The notes beneath the pieces are model-generated. The model was not told the origin of the DNA. It made no database searches and saw only the letters and a program-made list of their open reading frames with translations. A DNA stretch of 10,422 bases from a bacterium (GTDB taxonomy: Bacteria > Zhuqueibacterota > QNDG01 > JAFGCO01). The stretch is taken from positions 1 through 10,422 of the forward strand of contig JAFGCO010000064.1 in NCBI GenBank assembly GCA_016932575.1. Direction: 5' to 3'. Shown piece by piece: positions 1-5,971 of this stretch; position 1 is the first letter of the stretch, and every line of letters starts with the position of its first letter. Made by a program: the position numbers and the translations under genes.

Positions 1-123
1 AAAAGGTTACCTTCTGAAACGATAGTTTGCTATCCGGTGTGTGGGAAAGAAAGATTATTCCTTTTGAAAAATTTGCCAAAGTTCAGTTCTTATATAAACA
101 GTGAATGGGAGATAACATGTTAA
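1..123 (+). CDS. C-terminal fragment of an unidentified upstream gene (partial)
   Basis: Frame 1 is open from the window edge to a TAA at 121-123, while the other two forward frames hit stops within the first 25 bases. The 40-residue tail ends in SEWEITC and shows no domain I recognise. The overlap is the main reason to call it: its stop sits inside ATGTTAA, so it overlaps the ATG of the next gene by 7 nt, as in translationally coupled bacterial operons, and the next gene's Shine-Dalgarno lies within it. A 40-codon open frame can also arise by chance in DNA of this composition, so this is tentative. If real, the hydrolase that follows belongs to an operon starting left of the window. Confidence 0.4.
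   Translation, partial: KRLPSETIVCYPVCGKERLFLLKNLPKFSSYINSEWEITC
107..111 (+). promoter_or_regulatory. Ribosome binding site deciding the GH105 start
   Basis: GGGAG lies 5 nt before the ATG at 117. The earlier in-frame ATG at 105 overlaps this element and has no purine-rich element at a usable distance upstream, so 117 is the better start. It also gives a cleaner signal peptide. Confidence 0.55.
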
Positions 124-1244
124 AAACGATCAATGTACGGATATCACCTGTATTTGTTGGATGGGTTCTATGTCTGATGCTCTTCAAAAATACATTGTAT
201 GGCGAGGATAAGAATACAATTCCGAAAACTGAAAATAGTCAATATGCAACGATTTCAATGGAAGATGCAGGCAATCTGCTGGTGCAAAATCTTCTCTCTA
301 GGGATTACATGTATTACGGAGAATATGGTCTTCATTACTCCGAAGCCTGTGCGGCAGTAGGAGCGTTTCGTTTTTCATATTGCACAGGTGATCAGGAAAG
401 TCTCCAAAAGTTGATTCAACGCTATCAGCCCTTGCTGAGAGATACCAGCCGGCTGGTCAGCCGCAGGCCGCATGTCGATCAGGCTGTAATCGGAATTGTT
501 CCGCTTCAAATTTATTTAATCACAAAACATAAGGCATATCTCGATCAGGGATTGTCTTTCGCTGACACGCAATGGGATTCTACCATTGCGAATGGACTGA
601 CCTATCAGACACGCTGGTGGATTGATGATATTTATATGGTCGGTATGCTGCAAATACAGGCATATCGAGCCACCCGTCAGTTAAAATATGCTGACAGGGC
701 GGCAGACCAGCTTGTAGCATATCTGGAAAAACTCCAGCAGGAAAACGGATTGTTTTTTCATGGTCCTGACCATCCCTATTGTTGGGGCAGAGGTAACGGA
801 TGGGTTGCCGCAGGTATGACAGAGGTCTTAACCGATTTGCCAAACGATCATCCATATCGGCCAAAAATTCTTGAACATTACAGAAAAATGATGGTCAGCC
901 TCATCAATAATCAAAGCGACAATGGAATGTGGCGGCAGATTATCGATTATCCGTACGCCTGGACTGAGAGTTCATGCACAGCCATGTTTGCTTATGCAAT
1001 ATCCGCAGGTATTAAACATGGCTGGCTTGAAGACAGTAAATATAGAAGTGCCGTTGAAAAAGCCTGGAAAGCATTGGCCGCCCATATTGATCGGCAGGGC
1101 AATGTCAGAGAAATTTGCGTAGGAACAGGGCAAAGTCAGGATCTTGATTATTATTTAAAGCGTCCCAGAGAAATTGGTGATTTTCACGGTCAGGCCCCCG
1201 TGCTTTGGTTTATAGCGGATTACGCGTGCCGGCACAAAAAATAA
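117..1244 (+). CDS. Secreted GH105-type unsaturated uronyl (rhamnogalacturonyl) hydrolase
   Basis: Glycoside hydrolase of the GH88/GH105 (YteR/YesR-like) group, an (alpha/alpha)6 barrel. Family members remove 4,5-unsaturated uronic acid from the non-reducing end of oligosaccharides left by polysaccharide lyases, through hydration of the double bond. Numbered from the ATG at 117 (375 aa, usual family size), the sequence has a signal-peptide-like N-terminus: KTINVR, then a hydrophobic stretch to about residue 23, then a polar region. Mature-domain hallmarks follow in order: RWWIDDIYM (about 166-174; the second Asp aligns with the YteR catalytic Asp), WGRGNGW (223-229), SDNGMWRQ (267-274), AWTESS (281-286) and LDYYLKRPREIGDFHGQAPVLW near the C-terminus, which is typical of GH105. 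The signal peptide suggests a periplasmic or outer-surface enzyme. It probably follows the gene ending at 123 in one operon and converges on the polysaccharide-assembly genes. The exact substrate cannot be read from sequence. Family is firm, specificity is not. Confidence 0.92.
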   Translation: MLKTINVRISPVFVGWVLCLMLFKNTLYGEDKNTIPKTENSQYATISMEDAGNLLVQNLLSRDYMYYGEYGLHYSEACAAVGAFRFSYCTGDQESLQKLIQRYQPLLRDTSRLVSRRPHVDQAVIGIVPLQIYLITKHKAYLDQGLSFADTQWDSTIANGLTYQTRWWIDDIYMVGMLQIQAYRATRQLKYADRAADQLVAYLEKLQQENGLFFHGPDHPYCWGRGNGWVAAGMTEVLTDLPNDHPYRPKILEHYRKMMVSLINNQSDNGMWRQIIDYPYAWTESSCTAMFAYAISAGIKHGWLEDSKYRSAVEKAWKALAAHIDRQGNVREICVGTGQSQDLDYYLKRPREIGDFHGQAPVLWFIADYACRHKK

Positions 1245-1260
1245 AAGTCAAAGAAGCCGG

Positions 1261-1287
1261 AAAGTATGAAAAGTATGATAAATATGG
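1261..1287. repeat. Short 9-bp tandem repeat in the convergent intergenic gap
   Basis: Two exact copies of AAAGTATGA (1261-1269 and 1270-1278) are followed by a degenerate third, TAAATATGG (1279-1287). They lie between the stop codons of two convergent genes, in an 83-nt gap. A 5-bp inverted repeat, AATTG/CAATT with a 2-nt loop, lies downstream near 1305-1316. Neither resembles a strong intrinsic terminator. Confidence 0.5.
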
Positions 1288-1327
1288 ATGAGATATTATT
1301 TCAGAATTGCACAATTTAATATGCGGA

Positions 1328-2233
1328 TCATTTCTTTTGAAGATATGATTTATATCCCTTATAAATCTGATAACTAACAAGAAAGTGAATAAGTTTTCGG
1401 CGAATCGGGCGTAAAGAAACCGGGACACACAACATCACGATTTTTTTAAATAATCTGTTGAACAGCAATTGACACAATCGATTGATCGGTTTTTTGGATT
1501 CGAAACGATCGATTCTGAATAATTGATCAAATTTTGGATGTTTATTACGGATATATGGCAAATTGACAGCCCCAAATTCCTTCATTTGATCCAATGCATC
1601 ATGCCAGCTCTTATTCATATTGGACATGCCTTCGGCGTAAGTGTTATATATAACGGGCAAATGATAGGCCTGATGTAAACGATAAGCAAATTCTGTATCG
1701 CCTCCGCCATAGGTCCTCATATTGGGATCCTGACCCCCAATTTCGATAAAGCAATAAGCCGGCATCCCGACATTTCCTGTAGTCAAATAATAATAAGGCA
1801 ATTCTGAAAGGTGCCGATATTTATTTTTGCCCCGTGACTGAATGTAATCGGCCCAATCATTATTTTTCACATTCAGATATTGAATTTTTCCTTGTGAAAT
1901 ACAGGGTCTCTCAGATAACAGCTTAAAATGGTTTTTCAGCAGATCATTTGCCGGGATAATGTCTGAATCTATTGTTACAATGTATTTGGCCTGAATATGC
2001 GGAAGGGCAAGATTGCGCGTGGCGTTTCGTCCGCAATGCTTTTTACCCGGATGAAATAATATTTGAGATTCGAAAGTGTATTCACTGAAATTTAATTCTT
2101 TCATATCAAAATCAGGAGCCCCATCAACACAAATAAGTACACGAAACCGATGAAAAGACTGCAACATTAATCCATTCAGACATTTTATTAATTCGGGCCA
2201 ATTTTGATATGTGGGAATAATGATATCAATCAT
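1328..2233 (-). CDS. Family 2 glycosyltransferase (GT-A fold) of a surface-polysaccharide operon
   Basis: Transfers a sugar from a nucleotide-sugar donor to a growing lipid-linked glycan at the cytoplasmic face of the inner membrane; donor and acceptor are unknown. The 301-aa protein opens with the GT2 nucleotide-binding strand IDIIIPTYQNW (2-12). VDG follows at 36-38, then GRNATRNLAL (68-77), and the metal-binding DxD-type motif DSD at 89-91 within TIDSDIIPA. A second conserved block, YGGGDTEFAYRL (175-186), resembles the acceptor/catalytic ED region of galactosyltransferase-like (GT7C-type) GT2 enzymes. The C-terminal 50 residues are basic and hydrophobic and could attach the enzyme to the membrane. 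It is the last gene of the wzx-GT4-GT2 operon, starting 23 nt after the GT4 stop with ATG and only a weak GGA as ribosome site. Family is confident, specificity unknown. Confidence 0.9.
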   Translation of the reverse strand: MIDIIIPTYQNWPELIKCLNGLMLQSFHRFRVLICVDGAPDFDMKELNFSEYTFESQILFHPGKKHCGRNATRNLALPHIQAKYIVTIDSDIIPANDLLKNHFKLLSERPCISQGKIQYLNVKNNDWADYIQSRGKNKYRHLSELPYYYLTTGNVGMPAYCFIEIGGQDPNMRTYGGGDTEFAYRLHQAYHLPVIYNTYAEGMSNMNKSWHDALDQMKEFGAVNLPYIRNKHPKFDQLFRIDRFESKKPINRLCQLLFNRLFKKIVMLCVPVSLRPIRRKLIHFLVSYQIYKGYKSYLQKK

Positions 2234-2256
2234 TAATTTTCCATCGATATTTTTAT

Positions 2257-3387
2257 CTATTTTATGAAAGATAAAAAAGGTTCAATATGAGAAAATTCTG
2301 ATTCATAATTTAATTTTTCAGAAGCAATATGGCAATTTCTTTTCATTTTCAGGTATTCATCGGGATGTTTATCCCAATGGCTGATGATCTGGATAATTGC
2401 TTCTGGATTGTTGTCCGGAACAATTGCGCCAATCTGATATTTTTCAACGACTGCTTTCATTTGCGGCAAATCTGAGACAATAACAGGAATTCCGGCCATA
2501 ATATATTCAAATAATTTGTTCGGTAATGCAAGTTCATTATTTTTACTGATGTTTTCTATGAATGCCAATCCAATGTCAGCACCTGCCGTATATTGAAGCA
2601 ACTGGTTTTGAGGAATTTTTCCAATAAAATGAACGCGGTTTATAATTTTTTGATCGGCTGCCATTTTTCGAAAATACATCTCATGTTCACCACCACCAAG
2701 AAGCACGAGGGAGCCATGATACTGCTGAATTATTTTGAGATAGAGGTCTATGCCTCTTCCCTGCACAAGTGTTCCCTGATACAGTAAAATTTTACCTTTC
2801 GTTGGAGATAAAAGTTTGTATTGAAACGGATGTTTAATTGTCTGCTTTAGCGGAAGATTGCGCAATAATAGCAAATGGTTGATTCCATACAGAGATTTTA
2901 AAGTAAATATATCAATTTGACCGGTTGCAATCACACGGTCACAATAATGAACGATGTATTTTTCAATGGAAAATATAATCTGTTTGAGCCATTTGCGATT
3001 TTGCACTCCGTTGATTTCTGTATAAATTTCCCGGGAATCATAAAACAATTTTGCTTTATGCAATTTGGCAGCGATAAAACAGGCAGGCAAACTGTAAAAG
3101 TCAGAAGCCCAATATATATCACTTCGTATTCGAATCATCTGATAGAATAAAAGCGCAAAGAATTGAAGATAAAACAGGATGGAGACTCTTCTTTTTTTCA
3201 AACGGTAAATGATTTGATTCATGTGAAAAGATGAATGATAATTTGGTGTTGTCCAGTCAAATCCGATAAAACGGACAGGATAGCCTTTTTGAATCAGTAT
3301 GCGACGTAAATTGTATGTCCGTGTATCATAATGAATATTGCCCAGAAAGCCAATGACAATACTCGGGAATTGATGTGGTAAATTCAA
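2257..3387 (-). CDS. Family 4 (group 1) glycosyltransferase, GT-B fold
   Basis: Retaining-type GT4 glycosyltransferase, expected to add one sugar during oligosaccharide assembly in the cytoplasm. The 376-aa product has two Rossmann-like halves. The N-terminal acceptor half begins IVIGFLGNIHYDTR (10-23). The C-terminal donor half begins near 199 with ILLYQGTLVQGRGID, then LLGGGEH (229-235) and HFIGKIPQNQL (253-263). It ends with the signature IENISKNNELALPNKLFEY plus MAGIPVIVSD; the conserved Glu of LPNKLFEY (288-295) is the usual EX7E-region residue contacting the donor. The start is TTG at 3387: the first in-frame ATG is 55 codons in and would delete the first Rossmann strand. TTG overlaps the upstream wzx stop as TTGA (4 nt), and a GAAGGA ribosome site lies 9 nt upstream, which supports translational coupling. 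Sugar specificity is not predictable. Confidence 0.92.
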   Translation of the reverse strand: MNLPHQFPSIVIGFLGNIHYDTRTYNLRRILIQKGYPVRFIGFDWTTPNYHSSFHMNQIIYRLKKRRVSILFYLQFFALLFYQMIRIRSDIYWASDFYSLPACFIAAKLHKAKLFYDSREIYTEINGVQNRKWLKQIIFSIEKYIVHYCDRVIATGQIDIFTLKSLYGINHLLLLRNLPLKQTIKHPFQYKLLSPTKGKILLYQGTLVQGRGIDLYLKIIQQYHGSLVLLGGGEHEMYFRKMAADQKIINRVHFIGKIPQNQLLQYTAGADIGLAFIENISKNNELALPNKLFEYIMAGIPVIVSDLPQMKAVVEKYQIGAIVPDNNPEAIIQIISHWDKHPDEYLKMKRNCHIASEKLNYESEFSHIEPFLSFIK

Positions 3388-4805
3388 AAGTCCTTTTCCT
3401 TCTTTATTTTATATTTCATCAGGATAAAATTAATCATGATATACATCAGAAAAAGAAGTACCGGAAGAAACCTATTAGTAAACAAATTTGCTTTATGTAC
3501 AAGAAAAATGAAAAGTACGATGAAAAACATGAATATTGCGTTTTTCAATTGATAGCGAATTTTCCATAACTGTTGCATTTTGATATATGAAAAAACAGCC
3601 ATGGTAATAAAGGTGATTAAAGTTGCGACAGCGGCACCCGTGCTCCCATATTTGGGGATGAGCATCCAATTTAGGACTATGTTTAAAATGAATACCAAGC
3701 CGACGATAAACGTTAAGTAGTGAGGTTTTTCATGGTCATAGTAAGGTAAGCTGAAATTGATATAGCAACCATAAAATACGTAGCTTAGCAAGATATAAGG
3801 AAAGATATGCAGACTTTGCAGAAAATTGCTATGAATCAGCTGAAATCCGTTTATTGAAAAACTCAAGATAGGTTTCAAGAAAAGTGAACATCCTAAAAAT
3901 ACAAGGAACAAGACTGGCCATGTTCGGTTAAACAGGTATGAAAATATCTGCGTTGAATTTTTTTCTTTTTTCAGTATATTGATGAAGGGAATCGAACTCA
4001 TTGAAAAAACAGTGACAACCATACTCATGATCATGCCAAGTTTATAGGCAACACTGTATTGTCCAGCCTCGCTTGATCCTTTAAAATGATAAATGAAAAA
4101 ACGATCTGCAAAATTTAGCCCGGTAATAAACAAGGAAGACAACATCATTGGGAATCCTAATAACGAGATTCTTTTTAACCAGTGCCAATGGATGGATAAA
4201 TGAATTGTTTTGCGTTTTAAGGCGATGATGATTATTGCGGCTATCATATGAGATATGATATACGCATAAAAAATACCGTATAATCCTTTATGTAAGATGA
4301 TGAGAAAAATATAAGACAAAATGATCGTGCATATGCCTTTCAAGAATCCAATACAGAGAAATGCATTTGGTTTTTGTAATCCAATGACGGTATATTGATA
4401 ATACTTTGAAAATGTTTCCATGAAAAGCGATGCAGCAGACAGAGCGACAAGCATTTGATATTGCGTCGTATCAAATAATAAGAGGGAAATGGATTGACGA
4501 AACAGAATAATAAACAGGGTAAAAATAAATGAGAATACAAGCATTGCCCAAAACACTGTTGATTGGATTTCGATTTTATCTTTGACTTCTGACAGATATC
4601 GAATCAGGCCGTTTTCGATACCCAGGGTGTATGCAAAACTGACAAAAGACATGCTTGCAAAGAGTATTGCGAATATTCCATATTCGGAAGGAACAAGGAC
4701 ATGTGTATAAATCGGCAGCAAAAGAAATGATGTTCCTCTTGAAAAAATAAGTGTAATCAGATACAGGAGATTATTGGTAAGAAATTGTCTGATATTGAGT
4801 TTCAT
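3384..4805 (-). CDS. wzx: Wzx-type oligosaccharide flippase (MOP/MATE-like exporter superfamily)
   Basis: Integral inner-membrane protein that flips undecaprenyl-linked oligosaccharide units to the periplasmic side, for capsule, exopolysaccharide or O-antigen assembly. The 473-aa length is normal for the family. The N-terminus carries the family signature: a first helix, then SRGTSFLLLPIYTHVL and PSEYGIFAILF (about 23-50), with G-x-E-N-G-L-I-R-Y around 62-70. Hydrophobic helices recur through the whole protein, consistent with 12-14 membrane segments, with positively charged loops such as KRKTIH (about 196-201) and KYKIKKEKDF at the C-terminus. It is the first gene of the three-gene operon with the GT4 and GT2 genes. 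ATG at 4805 is the natural start, although no clear Shine-Dalgarno precedes it. It lies 161 nt after the stop of the outer-membrane protein gene, enough for its own promoter. The related O-antigen/teichoic acid exporters cannot be separated by sequence alone. Confidence 0.9.
   Translation of the reverse strand: MKLNIRQFLTNNLLYLITLIFSRGTSFLLLPIYTHVLVPSEYGIFAILFASMSFVSFAYTLGIENGLIRYLSEVKDKIEIQSTVFWAMLVFSFIFTLFIILFRQSISLLLFDTTQYQMLVALSAASLFMETFSKYYQYTVIGLQKPNAFLCIGFLKGICTIILSYIFLIILHKGLYGIFYAYIISHMIAAIIIIALKRKTIHLSIHWHWLKRISLLGFPMMLSSLFITGLNFADRFFIYHFKGSSEAGQYSVAYKLGMIMSMVVTVFSMSSIPFINILKKEKNSTQIFSYLFNRTWPVLFLVFLGCSLFLKPILSFSINGFQLIHSNFLQSLHIFPYILLSYVFYGCYINFSLPYYDHEKPHYLTFIVGLVFILNIVLNWMLIPKYGSTGAAVATLITFITMAVFSYIKMQQLWKIRYQLKNAIFMFFIVLFIFLVHKANLFTNRFLPVLLFLMYIMINFILMKYKIKKEKDF
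3391..3402 (-). promoter_or_regulatory. Ribosome binding site supporting a TTG start of the GT4 gene
   Basis: On the minus strand GAAGGA (3402-3397) lies 9 nt before the TTG at 3387, followed by a second AGGA (3394-3391) 3 nt before it. It lies inside the 3' end of wzx. This strong site makes the TTG start credible. Confidence 0.55.
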
Positions 4806-4966
4806 CGATCGATAATTTTTAGAAAAGTTGATTGGGTATTATGTTACCGGTTCAAAGGGGATGTATGAAATCCCGGTTTTAAAAAGAACCTTATTCTGTG
4901 TCCTGATTGTTTGGATAAGCTATCAGTATACAAATTTCATATACATCCATTCATGAATTTTTCTGT
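4806..4966 (-). other. Intergenic leader upstream of wzx with competing short hairpins
   Basis: This 161-nt AT-rich gap has no convincing ORF. It contains a stem GGGAT (4858-4862) with ATCCC (4870-4874) around a 7-nt loop, and an alternative pairing of ACCGG (4846-4850) with CCGGT (4873-4877) that would break the first. A perfect 10-bp palindrome, ATTCATGAAT, lies at 4949-4958 just after the upstream stop. A TATACT resembling a -10 box occurs on the minus strand near 4925-4930, but no good -35 box sits at the right distance. A promoter for wzx is likely here but I cannot place it. Confidence 0.25.
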
Positions 4967-5902
4967 TTAAAAAGGTAACATGATACCGATATGTATATCC
5001 AAACGGTTGAGGCAGATGCGATCCTGATACAGATTGCTTTCCGTGCTTTGCCTGGGGACCGTACCGAATAAAAACATAAAATGACCAAACATGCCGTAAC
5101 TATCGGAAAATTGATATGACAGTCCAATGTTGCCGCCAATCCCAAATGTTTGGTCACTGATTTTATCATTTGAAATTTTTTCAGTATCGTCTGAAGATGT
5201 TACGATTTTTTGTTTATCCTGAAATTTGAGCCATCCGGCTGTGATAGAGCCATTTACCTGTATTTTTGAATTCGGAAGAAAGTGCTGAATGACGAGCACA
5301 GGACCTGTGTAGAAGATTTTAATATTGTTCTGAATATTGCCCAGATAATCAGCAAATCCAGTTTCATTATCATAGATGATCTGGCCATCCGCTTCATGAG
5401 ATGTCTGCCATTGGGAAAAAGCCCATCCAAATCCATGAGACGGTTTCGTATAAAAGGCAATGTCAGAAAAAAAACTGTAACCGGATTTCAATTTATCGCA
5501 ATACGATTGAAATCCAGGAGGGACGTTTTGTGCGAGATTTCCGATACGTCTTCCTGGGCCGGCTCCGAGCCGAAATCTCCAGGGATTTTGTATGGATTGG
5601 GGCTTTATTTGATGAGGCACAGAAATCCGGAATGCATAATCACCCGGACGGATATGATAGGATCCGAATTCTTTAATAATTTTCACAGCTGTTTTTCCCT
5701 GTTTGGAAATCAGCACACGCACGAGACCTATATCTGTCAGTTTTCCTTTGACCGAACGGCGAATGATCAGCTGTTCGCCTTTGGCGCCAACATTCTCATT
5801 TTGCAGGGCCGCATAATTTTTCGTTACCCTGACGACCTTTTGTCCAGTAAGAGGATATGTCATTATGATGAGCAGATAATGTATCAATAAAAATTTTCTC
5901 AA
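4967..5902 (-). CDS. Putative outer-membrane protein: SH3-like N-terminal domain plus beta-barrel
   Basis: I do not recognise a named family. The 311-aa product starts with a signal-peptide-like segment (residues 1-20: RKFLLIHYLLIIMTYPLTG). Residues about 22-92 read as a small all-beta domain, with a V-x-V-x(n)-G-E-Q-L-I-I-R-R strand pattern and an IRPGDY close, resembling the SH3-like/FlgT-C-type domains found in surface proteins. From about 108 the sequence changes to alternating hydrophobic/aromatic strands with Gly-rich turns (RFRLGAGPG, FGIGGNIGLSYQF, GMFGHFMFLFG). It ends in LDIHIGIMLPF, whose terminal Phe with alternating hydrophobics is the usual Bam recognition signal. The likely location is the outer membrane; function is unknown. 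The start is TTG at 5902 with GGGA 7 nt upstream; an ATG at 5910 is out of frame and soon terminates. It lies 69 nt downstream of the dnaE2 stop, same strand, so may be co-transcribed. Confidence 0.7.
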   Translation of the reverse strand: MRKFLLIHYLLIIMTYPLTGQKVVRVTKNYAALQNENVGAKGEQLIIRRSVKGKLTDIGLVRVLISKQGKTAVKIIKEFGSYHIRPGDYAFRISVPHQIKPQSIQNPWRFRLGAGPGRRIGNLAQNVPPGFQSYCDKLKSGYSFFSDIAFYTKPSHGFGWAFSQWQTSHEADGQIIYDNETGFADYLGNIQNNIKIFYTGPVLVIQHFLPNSKIQVNGSITAGWLKFQDKQKIVTSSDDTEKISNDKISDQTFGIGGNIGLSYQFSDSYGMFGHFMFLFGTVPRQSTESNLYQDRICLNRLDIHIGIMLPF

Positions 5903-5971
5903 AGAAGCATCCCGGTTATATTCAATATGTGTTTAAACTAACCATAATATGCATAAAAATCAAGCAGATGT
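5903..5971 (-). other. Short spacer between dnaE2 and the outer-membrane protein gene
   Basis: A 69-nt AT-rich gap. No hairpin followed by a T-run is visible, so no terminator separates dnaE2 from the following gene. On the minus strand a TTGATT (about 5963-5958) followed 17 nt later by TAGTTT gives only a poor sigma-70 match. Read-through from imuB-dnaE2 is therefore possible. Confidence 0.3.

Noticed and set aside
4951-5169. 72-codon minus-strand frame overlapping the 3' end of the outer-membrane protein gene
   Set aside because: A different-frame shadow with no start-site support or domain pattern.
5282-5890. 202-codon plus-strand open frame antisense to the outer-membrane protein gene
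   Set aside because: The minus-strand frame has a signal peptide, strand periodicity and a terminal Phe. The plus-strand translation has no domain pattern.
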